DNA of 64,000 bases from Diphasiastrum complanatum (taxonomy: Eukaryota; Streptophyta; Lycopodiopsida; Lycopodiales; Lycopodiaceae): NCBI GenBank assembly GCA_029204225.1, contig CM055095.1, positions 45,869,446 through 45,933,445 of the forward strand, given 5' to 3'. Each line of letters begins with the position of its first letter. Within the stretch, counting starts at the first letter, position 1. The notes beneath the pieces were generated by a model. The model worked only from the letters and a program-made list of their open reading frames with translations. It had not been told where the DNA came from and searched no databases. Below, piece by piece: positions 45,901-58,538 of this stretch. The position numbers and the translations under genes are program-made.

Positions 45901-47365
45901 GGGTACCTATGGTACATTTTCTAACTTCACTATATTTGCTTATATTACAAGCATTGATTTATGGATGAGCCATATTCTATGGTACATAAAGCACTCCTAA
46001 ATTTTTTCCTTTGTTATTTAGGGTGCGTTCCTAGAGCAGATTGCACCTCGTGTTTGAGGAACGTCCCGAGAACCTGGGAACATGTTCCCATGGTTTTCAG
46101 TCATTATATTTTTACCACAGAATACTTTTTTTTACCACAATAATGTTTTACATAATGACAGTAATTGAAAGGAAGGCCATACTAACTCAAGGTAAACCCT
46201 AGGGTCAGGTTAGTGGGACCATGGTAACTCAGGGTAGGATAAGTGTGTAAAAATATTAGAATTTCTTTACGTCAGGTGGTGCAATCATTTTCGTGCGTCC
46301 CAGCGCCCTCATTCCCCGTTCCCCTAAGGCTACGCCCTCAGGATCACGAGGGCCTCACTTGCTGGAACGCCCTCAAATGAATGCACCACCTATTACATCT
46401 TGTACTATGCAATTTGCTTTATTTCGTATCAATCATTAGTTTATTGAGAATCCCACTTCCTAGCCTAACTTTTGTCTATTGTAGTTTATCACGGGAAAAA
46501 GTAGGTGCTTTTCATTGTCAAAACCTTGCCAACTTGTTGCTAGTGGTGTTCAATACATGTTTATTTTATTCGAGTTTTTTTTAAATGATTAGGGATGATG
46601 ATGAAGTTTGGGTTTCATCGGATTTATATATCAAAGAAGGCAAAAAAGATGCTGAATGTCAAGAAGAGGTGAGTTTTGGTCTTTAAGTTGTTGTAACATT
46701 TCGTATGAGTAGATAATTTGTTGCAAAAATACATGTTGCTCGTAATTATCCTTGTGAATGGTTGGTTAGAAATGTATAGTTTATCTTGCTAATCTAGTTC
46801 CAAGTTTTAATTGTTTTGAGCAAAAGATCTTATGTGAAATGTGTTTTGTATGCTCAAAATCAAATGAACATCTTATAAAATATTTTACAATAGTAAAAAC
46901 AGAGTTTTAGTTTGATTCTATGATGTTATGCCCTAGTGTAGCAAGCCCAGTGTTTGGAATGAGGTTGTTTTGAATGCCCAAAAAGTAGGGTTGCTATAGT
47001 GGAAGCGAGGTACTATGTTTCTTTTAGATGGCCAAGCCATTTATTTGTTTAAGGTATTCTACACAACAATATGAACAATATTATCGTTTGTCCTCTCTAT
47101 AAGTATCATCCTATCTTGGATTGATTGATCTGATGCTCTTGGCATGATGTTGTTGCACGAGTTCTTGTGCTTCTGCCATATTCAATACTTGAAACTATCT
47201 AATGACTAATTTTTCTATTGGCACAATGTCTTGATAAAAGTAACAAGCTATATATTCTTGTTGAACTCCATCAACTTTGCTTTTTAGTGTTGGCCTTCAT
47301 CATGACTAAGTTTGCTCTTCAACTCTAATGAAGTGATAGAAACTTAGTACATTGGTTGCCTATCC
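42910..47365. other. Long stretch without a supported gene
   Basis: Scattered frames (for example minus 43154-43360 and 43584-43838; plus 44103-44309 and 45183-45431) show no recognised motif. CTGGTTTCTCAATCTGTT occurs twice (about 43070 and 43266). CCACGTGG, a G-box, lies near 43820. The base composition of 43.1-44.3 kb is closer to genic than its flanks, so an unrecognised gene cannot be excluded. A GAG/GTGAGT donor-like site at about 46670 follows a 28-codon open frame, without further support. Confidence 0.3.
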
Positions 47366-47369
47366 TGAA

Positions 47370-48430
47370 AACCATTAGGGAAGTTAAATCTTTTTTGGGC
47401 TTCATAAATTCATTAAAGACTATGCCTTAATTGCATTACTTCTAACAAATCTCCTCAAGGGAGTGAAGAAAGCCAAAAGAAAAACTAAAAAGGGTAATAA
47501 GAAGAACGCCGGAAGGCGTTCGAAAATCAGTCCACCTGTTACATGGACCGATGAAGTTAATCAAAGCTTTGAGGCTTTGAAGTTGTTAGTGTCTACAGCC
47601 CCTATCTTACACATAGTGGACCCTAGCAGACCTTTCCTGGTGGAAACTGATGCTAGTGACTATGCGGTGGGTGCGGTCTTGCTCAAAGTAGATATTCTAC
47701 TTATGAGAAGGAACTTTTTGTTGTCATCCATGCGCTAAAGATCTGGAGACATTATTTGTACGAATCTAAATTCATGGTTATGACGGATCATGTGTCTCTT
47801 AAGTATATCTGTGATGCCTCAGACCTTAGGGGTCGTAAGGCCGGTTGGTCGGAACTCATTCAGGAGTTCGAATTCGACATTAAGTACCGTCGAGGTACGT
47901 CGAATTGTGTCGATGATGCTTTGAGCCGGATTGGATATGCTTATTAGTTATGCTTTGCTGAGTTCCAATCCGAGTTGTATCTTTCTCTGCGAGATCTTTG
48001 TCGGACCGATGAGTTTTTTGGTCGTATTTGGCAAGAAGTCCTGGCAGGGAGCTCTATTATGAGAAATAATCTTGGAAAGCAAGATTTTAAGAAATCTCGC
48101 GAAGAGAAGATACTTGATGATTATTCCATTAGGAATGGTTTACTTTTCCATAGAGGAAAAGTTTGTGTGCCAGATATCACGGACATTACGGCCCAAATCT
48201 TGCATGAGTGCCGCGATAGCCCTAGCCCGTGACACTGGTATATAGAGGACACTTGACCTTGTTAAGAGAGAATTTTATTGGCCAAAAATGAAAGGTCATG
48301 TCGAGGCATATGTTCAAAAGTGTGAACAATGCCAAGTTAATAAAGGAGAAAGACTCAAAGCAGCTGGTCTGTTACATCTGTTGGAAATTCCCAGCATGAA
48401 GTGGGAAAGTACTTACGTTTTTTTGGTGCT
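47370..48430 (+). pseudogene. Gypsy fragment I: RT end, RNase H and integrase zinc domain
   Basis: Order on the plus strand: an RT thumb end with HKFIKDYALIALLLTNLL, then a lysine-rich insert at 47463-47520. RNase H follows: WTDEVNQSFEALKLLVSTAP, FLVETDASDYAVGAVL, FMVMTDHVSLKYI, and FDIKYRRGTSNCVDDALSRI. Last comes the integrase entry: GKVCVPDI, LHECRDSPSP and KGHVEAYVQKCEQCQVNKGE, with the H-H-C-C zinc site. It is a different Gypsy lineage from E and F (DASDYAVG instead of DASKYAIG). It breaks off in integrase at about 48430. Frameshifts occur after AVGAVL and at 48233. Confidence 0.85.
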
Positions 48431-50420
48431 AATTTCGTCTTACAGGTTTTATAACACGGTTTACAACAAGCCCTTGAGCATGCATACAAAGCCCAAATCA
48501 AATGACGTCGAAACAAAAAACAAAGTTGTTCATAGGAATCACACCATGAATGCTAAGCTGTCCTAGTCCTAGCACATCAACAAGAAGATTAAACCAACCA
48601 CAGCTTAAGTTAATAAACAATTGCCTATTTTCTAGTCCATAGATTTGCCTCATTAGTCTTTGTTATGGGTCCTCTTACCCGTGCCACTAGCACTTTTGCT
48701 AGTGATGATCTTGAAAACAAGATATAGGACCTTTCCACTAGGATGACCAAGATACAAGAGGTTAGCGTGGGATGCATTTGAGCTACATCCTACTGATGGC
48801 GATTGCCTATTATGGTCTTTATAAATAGCTTGGGATCTATGTACATCACTAGATCTATTTAAATCTTCTTGAGGCTACTTCGCATCAATGTTCACTTCGG
48901 ATACCTTGGGATATCCATATGGCAGGTATATATGCATTCCCTTGGTACTCTTCTTCTATCATCAGAGTGACATAGTAGACTTTCACGTGGTACTCTTGGT
49001 CCATTCAATTGGTATTGCACTTCTTTGTATGCATCAAAGATTTGATATTACATCGTAGTAGACAACCTCTTTTTTGCATTCGAGTTATTGTGGCAAACAT
49101 CGGTAGCCATTCACTATCAATATTCAACAGTAGCCTTTTTAAATCACGTACCATTTCCATCATATGCTACTCCATTATAAGAAGCAAGTTCTATTGATAC
49201 TTTCATGGCACGATATTCCTTCATGTGTGACCATGTTCCAAGGGTACATATTGGAAGTGCTCCTCTATTGGCATGTGCTAACAAACTTCATGAGACATAT
49301 TGTTGGTATTTGGCAGTTTCATCCTAAGGCATCAAGCTCTTCTATGTGGCCATGATGTACTCATTATTCTTTGCAACTATTTTATTGAATAATACTTCTA
49401 ACATCATTTCTACTAGGATCTAGAAATATTTTATGGCAATTTTTGGTCATGGTGCTCATGTCCATTCCTTTATTTGGCATTTGGTCCACATGAGTTGCAT
49501 GGTACATTCTTATTGGGAGCATCACAATTAGTATCAAACTATTCACCTATGACATTATCATGATGCCTTAAATTGGCTTTTTTGCGCCATCAATATTGTT
49601 ATCGACCAGTCTAGTCCTCCCCTTGTCCTAATTACTAGTTGCCCTAATTAGCATATCTTTAGGTATTGGGCCTTTTCCATTAAAAGCATGTCCTTATGGG
49701 ACCTAGATCCCGTAATTTGCCATGATCTCTAGAAGGTTCCACTAAGGGCCTCTAGATAATATATATAAGGCTATCACTACTCATTCTATAGATTATTATA
49801 TTCCCTCTTCTCTGATAGGTATTGCTTGGGCTTTTCGTGAGAGATCTCGTCTATGCTTAGATATTGCTTGTAGGGGCATTAGCCATTGTTCTTTATTGAT
49901 ATCAATATACGTGATTGACTTCATAACAAATATAGCCAATAGCTGATTCCCACAAGGAAGAGTAATGAGTCTTTTATAAAGAACTCAAGAGAAATTCAAA
50001 TTGTAGGGCATCAAATGAATGTCTTTGCTTTCTATTTGTACTCTATGAAATGAAGGCTATATTTCTAGTTTGAAAAGGAAGTGCAAAAGAAGGGCAACAA
50101 TTTCCCAAAAAATAGAGCACCCTCCAAAAGGCCTCAAATACCTTGTGAATAAAATTGATATTGTCTTGTGGATCAAAGAGTACCAGTCTTGGGCCCATAA
50201 TATCAAATAAGCCCTGAAAGTATCATAGAAATCTCTGAACGTACTGTCTGTACATAATAAAAAGAGATTTTTTTTTCTTTGGCTGACTAATATCAGTCCT
50301 AACTTGCTAAACCTCCCAAGCTATTGGAAATAGCGTGATGCATTCTCATTTGTTGAGATGGATTGGTTACAATCAATTTAGATCAATTAGGCCGTAGTTA
50401 GTTCAACCTAGCTTACATTT
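48431..50420. other. Unassigned stretch
   Basis: No recognisable coding text, RNA gene or repeat boundary. TGGTACTCTT, GGTACAT and related words recur without clear periodicity. Confidence 0.3.
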
Positions 50421-50424
50421 AACC

Positions 50425-50889
50425 TCAAATCAGCTTGCAACGATAGTATTCAAAACTGTCAAGGACATGCATAAAAGCAGCCTTAAAGGCTACCTGGAAG
50501 TCATCCCAAGTAGTTGGGACCGTAGCTCGATCTTTAAGGTCCTGCCACCATGAGTACGCTTTTCCGCGTAAAAACATGATGGCCGTCGAAATACGCGAGC
50601 TATCTAGTAGATCGTGCATGGAGAAATGAGAAGTCCATCGATCCAACCAAGCCAACACCACATCTTGGTGTCTGTCCTTTTTCTCTCTGGTGAAAAATTC
50701 CGGAGTAAACATCGGGTCAAGGAGTGCTTGCCGAGACTGGGACATAGCCCGAATTTCGGCCTCCGCTCGTTCATGTTTAGACCGCATGTCAACAATTTGT
50801 TGTTGCAACAAATTAATTGCACGTGTCATATTCTCCATATCAGTCCCGACGGGACTTGGAGCTTGTGTCTCTTCCATAGAAGTGTCCAT
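50425..50889 (-). pseudogene. Gypsy H gag, N-terminal 154 codons
   Basis: ATG at 50889. The frame is fully open: MDTSMEETQAPSP, a QQQIVDMRSKHERAEAEIRA helix, EFFTREKKDRHQDVV, WLDRWTSHFSMHD, IMFLRGKAYSWWQDLKDRA, then FKAAFMHVLDSFEYYRCKLI. This is a Gypsy gag whose capsid core is marked by the A-x-x-W-W motif. It ends in a stop at 50425 where unrelated DNA begins, so it is a truncated copy. It lies head to head with the gag of element F, about 4 bp apart. The gag relic at 8.2 kb is the same family. Confidence 0.8.
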
Positions 50890-50892
50890 GGG

Positions 50893-52130
50893 GAAAGGTC
50901 AGATTCCTCCAAGATTTTGAGAATGCCTGCAAATTTTATGGTGATACTTCTGAGAACGAAAAACTACGCCTATTTCCTATGATCTTACTTGGGGATGCTA
51001 AGGAATGGTATCTTAATCTTGAAGAATCCGATATAGTTTCTTGGGAAACCCTTACAGCAGCCCCCACCAAACGATTCAAACCTTCTGAATTGACCCAAAG
51101 CCCTTTCATTCAGCTCTCTCACATAAAGATGAGAAGGGACGAATCCGTGCGCACCTACATTGAGCGCTTTAAGCGTCTCAAGGTCGAATGCGTCAATGGG
51201 AAGATCACTGAAAAAATGGCTATCTAACTCTTTTTGGTAGGATTACCTAAACCTATCAGAGAACTTAAACCAGCTGAGTCGTATGACCAGCTGAAAGAAG
51301 TAATGGATGATGCCATCAGAGAGGAAGACGAAGGATCCGATGATGAGTATGATCATCGTGATCGCAAGGGGAAGGCTCTTGCTAAACATGATACAGAGCT
51401 TATCTCTAATTCTAATTCCACTGAGTTGCTACACCATATGGACAACTGGCAAAAAATTCAGCAAGCCCAAATAGATAAGCTTACAGCTGACTTCCATAAG
51501 GTAGTTAAGGATATGTCAGAAAAGACCTATCCTTCTCGGGAAAATGTGTGGTGCCCTATCTGTTCCTAATACCATACTGCCAACGAGTGCCCACATGTGT
51601 AGACATGTTTTCCGCAACTGCAAGACCGATGTATAGGCAATATCGACCCCCTGGTCCACCACCTTTCAAACCACAACAGACTTTTCAGCGACCAGGACAA
51701 TTTCAGCCAAGACCTCCAGGCCCACATCAGTTGCAGCCTAGACAGCCTTATGTAGTAAATCAACCTTTGCCACACGTAACTACCTAGATGATTGATCCTG
51801 GCTACGTTGATCCTACTACATATTACGTTGATAAAACGCAAGATGCTAGTTATCAAGTGGATCCGACACACCAATATGAAGCCATGACTGTCGCTTATGA
51901 TCCAAAGCAGCCATGCTATGCAGCTCGCCAAGTAAGCTATGCGGCGCAACCCATGCGCACTTTGAGGGGTTGTTTTGTTTGTGCTGGAAGACATCCTAGC
52001 ATCCGATGTCTTGATAAGCTCAAATACCCACCTCTGTGTGATAACTGTTGTACAGAGCACCGTACTAAGGACTGTCCAAAACGACCTAAACTAGCTGTCC
52101 TAGTTTGTCGGTTCAAGTAGAGACCTTAAC
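50893..52130 (+). pseudogene. Gypsy F gag with zinc fingers
   Basis: Text starts inside gag (FENACKFYGDTSENEKLRLF), then PMILLGDAKEWYLNLEE, SHIKMRRDESVRTYIERFKR, VGLPKPIRELKPAESYDQL, and RENVWCPICS with an in-frame stop in the first finger. A Pro/Gln-rich stretch follows (51600-51780). Two further fingers are CFVCAGRHPSIRC and CDNCCTEHRTKDC (about 51975-52080). Stops occur at about 51225 and 51567, and frameshifts separate the last part. The element E gag shares the modules. The start codon is lost to truncation. Confidence 0.85.
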
Positions 52131-52870
52131 AGCTATGGTCATGACTAGAGCTCAACAGAGAGCAGCTAGCCAAAAAATGGATAGACGACCTGGCGAACCA
52201 CCTGCCATACCAAGTGAGAACTCCACTCCCTTAGTCTATCCTAATCCTACTGAGCAAATTAAACTCCGAGATGAGTTTCAGAAATAGCTGCAAGACGCTG
52301 ATAATGAGACACACATAACTCCAACACCCATACGACCCACTTCGGAAGACCAAGTGATAGAAGCTGTTGAAGTATGGGGTGACCTACTACAGGCCAATGT
52401 CACTCAGCCTTTCTGTGTGTTGTGGAAATAGACTGGAAAATGGAGGCAGGAGTTAGGCAACATAGACAAAGCTTGATCAAGAATTAGCTCCCGAATTTAC
52501 TGAGGTAGCTTTACACCTTACCAATCCACTTAGCGAGCAAGGGAACATTAAGCTTCCAACCACGCACGCCAACTCACGAGTAGTATTAGCTCTACTGGAT
52601 GGAGGCTCTGGAGTCAATATCATATCCACTTCACTAATGAAAGAATGGGGACTACAGGATTGTTTGAATAGGCCAAATTGTCAACTCCGAATGGCCGATC
52701 AAAGTGTGGTTCGACCACAAGGTGTGATATCAAGTGTATTGGTTAAAATCGCCGGGTCGAAATTTACACTTGACTTGGTTGTTTTGGATATTTTGGACAA
52801 TAACGCTTACTCTTACGAAATCTTGCTCGGTCGCCCTTGGCTTTCTAATGCCGTCCCTATAGATGTAATC
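52131..52870 (+). pseudogene. Gypsy F protease and linker
   Basis: After a linker with MVMTRAQQRAA and proline-rich text, the aspartic protease shows VVLALLDGGSGVNIIS (active-site D-G-G, about 52590-52635), CQLRMADQSVVRPQGVIS and YEILLGRPWLSNA (about 52815-52850). The protease cuts the polyprotein. The frame is open from about 52480 to 52870; stops disrupt the linker before it. Element E has lost this domain. Confidence 0.8.
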
Positions 52871-53560
52871 CCATATATCGAGCCAAGATTAAGGAAGAAT
52901 TACAACGCCTACTGGAGGCCGGGTTCATCTATGAGGTTGAACATACGGAATGGGTGTCGCCCACGGAAATCGTACCTAAGAAAAATGGAAAGCTTCAAAT
53001 CTGTGTTGACTTTAAAAAGCTTAATGCAGTCACTAAACGTGACCATTTCCCCATTCCATTCGGGAAAGCCTTGGCTGGAGATGAGGCTTATTCCTTTTTA
53101 GACGGCTTTAGTGGTTATAACATGATAGAAATAGCACTTGAAGATCAACACAAGACTGCTTTTGCCACGGAATGGGGGACGTTTTGTTGGAAGGTTATGC
53201 CTTCTGCGTTATGCAAGCAGCCTTCACGAACTTGATAGGAGACACGCTAGAAGTCTATTTAGATGATCTAGGAGTCCACTCTGAAGCGTCTAGACATTTA
53301 GCGATATTTGAAAAGATATACATTCAGTGCGAAAGGTATGGTATCTCCCTAAATCCTAAGATGCAGATCTGGGTTACTCATGGTGTTGTTCTAGGACACA
53401 TCATATCCTGGAATGGAATTGCTACTGATTCCGAAAAGGTTCGAGTTATTGTAGAGATGCCATCACCTAAGACCGTATGTGAGGTCCTAATCTTTATGGG
53501 CCATGCAAATTACTATCATTGTCACGTACGTGATTTCGCAGGTAAGGCACGTTGGATGTA
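52871..53560 (+). pseudogene. Gypsy F reverse transcriptase
   Basis: RT begins with text matching EAGFIYEVEHTEWVSPTEIV, then KNGKLQICVDFKKLNAVTK, DHFPIPFGKALAGDEAY, and GFSGYNMIEIALEDQHKTAF. The next motif (PFGLCNAP-type, about 53200) is damaged by a deletion of roughly a dozen codons with a frameshift. The catalytic box reads VYLDDLGVHS (53251-53282); YLDD in place of the commoner YVDD or YIDD is conservative. Then come YGISLNPKMQIWVTHGVVLG and GHANYYHCHVRDFA. Frameshifts at about 52950 and 53200 inactivate it. Confidence 0.85.
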
Positions 53561-54120
53561 TCGGTTAACTATAGATCCAAAATGGGTAGAAGAGCATGGC
53601 CATGCGTTTAAGGAACGCAAAGATGCTCTAGCCAGTGCCCCCATTTTGAGAGCACCCGATTACTCCAAGGAATTCCATGTGCACATGGATGCTTCCAAGT
53701 ACGCCATTGGTGCTGTCTTGACACAACCTGGCGAGGATTCCAAGGACTATCCTATCCGATTCGTAAGTAGACAACTACTTCCAGCTGAGATGAATTATAC
53801 TACTACCGAGAGAGAAGTATGCAGTTCAAAAGTTTCATCATTATCTTTTAGGGAAACCCTTTGTGTTGTATACCGCTCATCACGCGTTACTATATCTTTT
53901 GAATAAGACATGCACCACTGGAGGCATAGCACGCTGGTTGTTGTTGTTCGAGAATTTGAGTATCGTGTCGTTGTTAAAGGGGCTCACAACATTCTTTAGC
54001 TGATCATCTATCACGAATCCCTAGCAATGACAAATCAATAGAAGGTGTAAATGATGACCTTCCTGATGCCATCTTATTTCAGGTGGACTACAGTTTGGGC
54101 CTGAGAAATCACTGAATTCC
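53561..54120 (+). pseudogene. Gypsy F RNase H
   Basis: HAFKERKDALASAPILRAPD, FHVHMDASKYAIGAVLTQP, YPIRFVSRQLLPAEMNYTTT and EREVC are intact in order. Then frameshifts follow through text resembling the usual HALLYLLNK and LSR... tail. The first two blocks match element E almost residue for residue. Confidence 0.8.
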
Positions 54121-55010
54121 TTACTACAGGCCAAATTGATCCCAGTCTACCTAAACCCGCTCAACATGCCTTGATTTACAAATCTGCTCCTTACACCCTC
54201 ATTGCAGGACAACTATATGAAAAAGGGACAGATGGAATCATTCGTAGGTGTCTCACAGAGGGAGAAACAACACCCATCATTTCCTTAACTCATGAAGGAA
54301 GTGGAGGTGGACACTTCTCATCTGAGACGACATCTCGAAAAATATTGTTGGCAGGATTCTGGTGGCCAACATTATTTAAGGATACACATAATTTTGTGAT
54401 GGCATGTGATGTGTGTCAACGAGCGAAGCGACCTCAATTCAAGGATTACATGCCATTAAATCCCATATTGTCCGAGCAAGCGTTTTTTAAACGGGGAATT
54501 GATTATGTGGGACCGATTAGTCCAGCTGCAAGATTCACACAGTCTAGATATATTATGGTAGCCATTGACTATTGCACTAAGTGGGCTGAAGCTCGCGTTG
54601 TTAATTCCTGCGGATGCAAAATCCATTGCTAAATTCCTTTACGACCAGGTTATAGTGCGCTTTGGATGCCCACTAGAGATCGTTGCTGAAAGGGGAACAC
54701 GTTTCTTGAATGCATTAATCGAACACTTATTATCCACCTTCCTAGTGGTACATAAAAAAAGTGCCCTTATTACCCTCGATGTAATGGCCAAGCTGAGTCC
54801 ACTAATAAGATATTAAGTGAAATCCTCACTAAGACAGTAGAGTCCAGTAGATCTGATTGGGAACTAAAATTACATGCTGCACTTTGGGCGTCTCGCACAA
54901 CTCCTAAGAAATCTATTGGATCTACACCTTTCCAATTGACTTATGGCCAAGAAGTAGTTATGCCAGTTTTGCATAGGCAACCAGGAATTCGCCCACAGTA
55001 TGGAAATGCT
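54121..55010 (+). pseudogene. Gypsy F integrase
   Basis: The zinc domain is complete: LTHEGSGGGHFSS, then MACDVCQRAKRP (H-H-C-C, 54285-54430). The first catalytic Asp is in RGIDYVGPIS (about 54500). After a frameshift at about 54610 the second Asp is lost (VAERGTRFLNA instead of the usual SDRG, about 54685). The catalytic Glu survives in GQAESTNK (about 54785-54815, another frame). The text ends with WASRTTPKKSIGSTPFQLTY and GQEVVMPV at about 54965. The usual C-terminal barrel (present in E at 28958-29215) is missing, so F has a deletion here or a different join to the third-ORF spacer. Confidence 0.85.
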
Positions 55011-55334
55011 CAAAATGGGTTCGACGAGTTTTCATTGGTTGCAATTTTTGTCAAAATCAGAGTTAAAATGGGCTCAAAACAGGTTGGAGCTGCCAGAAAC
55101 TTGCACAAACTCGGACAACCACTTGCAATGATGATCAAAACTCGCAGACAACAGCTAAAACGCGCCCACTGTCACATGACCTTACTGGGGAATTTTGGAG
55201 AAAAATTGGTTAAGGAAAACAAACTCGCCCAACACCCCTGCCACATCATCAAAACTCGCGGATAGTACAGTTGGATTGCCCTCTATGCCGGCGAGTTCTC
55301 TGTTAGATCAGCGAGTTCCAAGATTTTCAGCTCC

Positions 55335-55362
55335 GAAAAGGCTATAAATAGGGCTCTCTATT
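55335..55362 (+). promoter_or_regulatory. TATA box and presumed promoter of the Gypsy F third ORF
   Basis: GGCTATAAATAGGGCTC, with TATAAATA at 55343-55350, lies 122 bp upstream of the third-ORF ATG at 55465 and about 340 bp after the last integrase text. Element E has a similar TATA box in the same place. A separate transcript for this ORF is inference. Confidence 0.5.
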
Positions 55363-55464
55363 CTTGGTGCGAGTTCATTCCACCGGTTTGCTATCGAGAT
55401 TATGCTGAAATTTTTCACAAAATTCAGCCAAAATTTTCAACTCGCACTCACTTCCTATTATCAC

Positions 55465-58400
55465 ATGGTGTCTGGCTGGGAGCAGAAATCAGTTTTAAAG
55501 CGACCCAAGTTACGCAAATTCACGACGGAAATTCACTTAGGTCAACAATGGGAATGCGTCGTGTGAGCGGCCTATTCCACATTTGATGCTGAAAATGAGT
55601 CCTTCAGGATTCCATCAGGACAAAATGAAGATATCATCTCACTAGATACTTCAGTGATGCAGGCCATTGGATTTCCGAATGATGGCAAGACAATTCACGG
55701 AAGTGGCACTTCCTATGACCAGAACTACCTGAAGTCCTTGTTTGACGATGATGGTTCAAGCGCCATTGTCACCAATGATGGCTATGCCATCCAATTCATC
55801 AGAGACAAGAAGCTACGAGACGCGGCTGAATTAATGCAGATGCTGATCGAAGTCCATAACCCCAAAATGGACCGCATTCTCTTTAGTGACTTATTCGCTC
55901 TATCATTCGCATTGGGGCAGCAGGACATCCAACCTTACAAGTGGGCGGATAAGCTGGCTAGGAGGGTACATGCAGCATTGAAAACCAGGAAGGCAGTTAC
56001 AAAGGTATATCCTTGCCATGGTACTAGAGAATCAGCTGGGGGCACAATGTCCACAACGTATAATCGACATCGCCACAAAGTACCCGGACGTGCCACATCA
56101 AGCAACTCTGCGTGCCCAAACCTTCAAGCGAATCGCCCAAACAACTCACACGAAGAAAGGCCAGCAGAGCAGCTAAGGATCAAGGGCCTTTGTAGCAGGC
56201 ACAACAACTCACCAACAGGATGAGCAAGAAGCAGAACCAGAGGACCTAGGCGGAGCTGACTTTGGGGGAGATGACTCGGGCGCCTTTGACATCACATCGG
56301 TGGCCCAGTACTCCACCCAACTAGAACAAATCCTCACATGCACGGCCTCTCAAGCAACACTTACAACAACAGCAGGACATGTCACACAGCAGCAGATTCC
56401 AGCTTCAACCAGCGCGGATCAGGGAGTTTCACTTGATGCCATTCGGGTAACTACCACTGCGGTTCTCACATCCACCTCACTCCCCATTACCACACCTATC
56501 GCCATTCCCGTTACGTTACCATCACCGACCCCCAAATCGCCACCCCCACTCATAACCACCAACCCCTCCACTTCATTCAATTTTAGTTTTGATTCCGATT
56601 CTTTCGCTGCCCGACTCCAAACTGCCGTTACCACCACTTCTTCCACTCCTACCGCCACTCAATCTCCACTAACTACACCTATCCAGGACCAACCCAGCTC
56701 TTCACAATTCCCTCCACGACATGAACCCTATATCCCTCAATACACTGATACTCAACAAAACTACCCCGACCTATCTGAACCACTTCCTTACTTGGTGCCC
56801 TAGGGGCGACCTCTTCCCTTCAGTACAGACGACAATTTGGGCAAATCACGAAGAATGGAAATACCTTGCCCAGGCAATTTTCGAATATCAAACTAAATGG
56901 GGCAACAGTATTCAAGAAAATCTCACACTCACCAGTTAATTACAGGATGCGGCACAAGCAGTAGAACATGCTAAAGAACAAGCAGCACGCGCACGGCGGG
57001 ACGAAGAACTCACCTTCGACCAGATGGCCCAAATGCAAGCACTCGTGGAGCAGCTCCAAGTCGACGCAACCCAGAAAGACCACCAGCTGAGTCAGCTCCA
57101 ACGACTCTTGGATGCAAAAACCAGTTTTAACCTGGAATTAGGTGCCGCTATGATGGGACAACTTACTCAAATTGATTTTCAACGATATGCTCCACTACCT
57201 ATCTTGGAGGGCACGATAATTCCAGTTTCTGCATATCAACAGCTGGGACAAAATCTTAAGGCGGTCCAGGCAGAGGCGCAGCAGCTCCAACAGAGCACAT
57301 CCTTTTAGATGGCTGCACTAAATAACCAAATCCAATGCCTAGAAGAGCAAATCAAGCAGCTTTAAGAAATACCACCTCTTGATCATGCCCAACATCAACA
57401 ATTTCACATCCGTCGACAACCACTGGATGATCAGGGGGACGGTGGAGCGGGTCCAGGAAACCTATTCGACAACTCACAGCAGCAGCAGCCACAGATAGTC
57501 AAATACCCAGATCAACAATAAGGTCCTGATCCACAAGAAGGGGGAGCGCCTCATAACCAAGATCAGGGAGGGACAACCCAACAATCTAACCCCTCATTTC
57601 CTCCACCATCTTCCATTTCACCACATTCTAATCGCCACCAATCCTACCTACAAACCCGGTTCCCTCGACTTCCACCCAAACTCTTTCAACCTCTCACATC
57701 TCCCAATCCTCCACCACCCGTAGTGGTACCTCCTGAATGGCATCGGGTGACACCCCGAAATCCAAGTTGGGACATGCTCGAGTCAAATGAATTTAGGGCC
57801 ATGTATCCTACGGAAGAAGAGCGCGGTGGGTTTACCATACCTGATCTCAAGCAGTGCCGCACACATCGCGCCAAAGTTCGAGCACTAGAGCCTCAACCAG
57901 CTTGGAGATGGACAACGTTCTTAGCAAATAAGTCGGCATACTTACGCTACCTCAGCGTGCCCACATATTTGCGGGTAAACCCAGAGTACTGCTCTCTCAA
58001 ACGGCGTGAACCTTTCACACCAGAATTCACAGCCAATAAAATCTATTGGCCTATCCTTGCAAAATATGTACAAACAGATGATCCGGCCAGAGATTCCATT
58101 CCAAATTGCAGCCAGTTTCATAAGAGATACCATCGGTGCTCGGACAGGAGTGTGCGCTACTTCGCCGACAATTGCGGCCTCATTGCCTTCTTGGCACCCT
58201 TGGCATCTCATTGGGATCATTCCCTTCCCCCCATTCTCTTGGACATTAATAAGCCTTTAGTCACAGAAATGGATCACCTCAAAGTGGCTCGGCTTTATTA
58301 CCGTGCTGCCATGACGAGTGCCCTTCACATGGTCGAACTTTGGCAGATGCATGGCTGTCTACAAAACATGCTCCATTACTATGGATCGCGACCATTCCTG

Positions 58401-58538
58401 AATAAGCTACGATGGCAGATGTTAGAGCACGTTTGCAAAGAACTGCATGCCATCAGGGTAACACTCAACAAGGAGACCTACGACGAGATAGCTCGGCAAC
58501 GCGCAGCTGCCATTGGCGTGGGACCGCCACTCCAATAA
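55465..58538 (+). pseudogene. Gypsy F third ORF: large post-integrase protein of unknown function
   Basis: About 1,020 codons from ATG 55465 to TAA 58536, in the same orientation as pol and ending 12 bp before the 3' LTR. Two frameshifts (about 56000 and 56800) and six in-frame stops (55564, 56174, 56937 and three between 57300 and 57525) break it. Layout by residue: 1-180, a globular N-domain (DTSVMQAIGFPNDGK, NDGYAIQFIRDKKLRDAAEL, ILFSDLFALSFALG); 180-280, charged text; 280-445, a Ser/Thr/Pro-rich linker; about 490-640, a Gln-rich coiled coil (QMQALVEQLQVDATQKDHQL); 640-750, Gln/Pro-rich; 755-1024, a C-terminal domain open for 271 codons (PEWHRVTPRNPSWDMLES, QPAWRWTTFLANKSAYLRYL, RYFADNCGLIAFLAPLASHW, ELHAIRVTLNKETYDEIARQ). 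I see no signal peptide, membrane helix or enzyme motif. Coiled coil plus low-complexity linkers suggest a structural or nucleic-acid-binding role. It is not an obvious envelope protein. The N-domain resembles the third ORF of element E. Confidence 0.65.

Noticed and set aside
55465-55482. A primer-binding site like the tRNA-Asp type of Athila/Tat elements (TGGTGTCTGGCTGGGAG), with the upstream TATA region as an LTR
   Set aside because: These bases are the start of the third ORF in frame (ATG GTG TCT GGC TGG). The sequence upstream shows no similarity to the 3' LTR at 58551.
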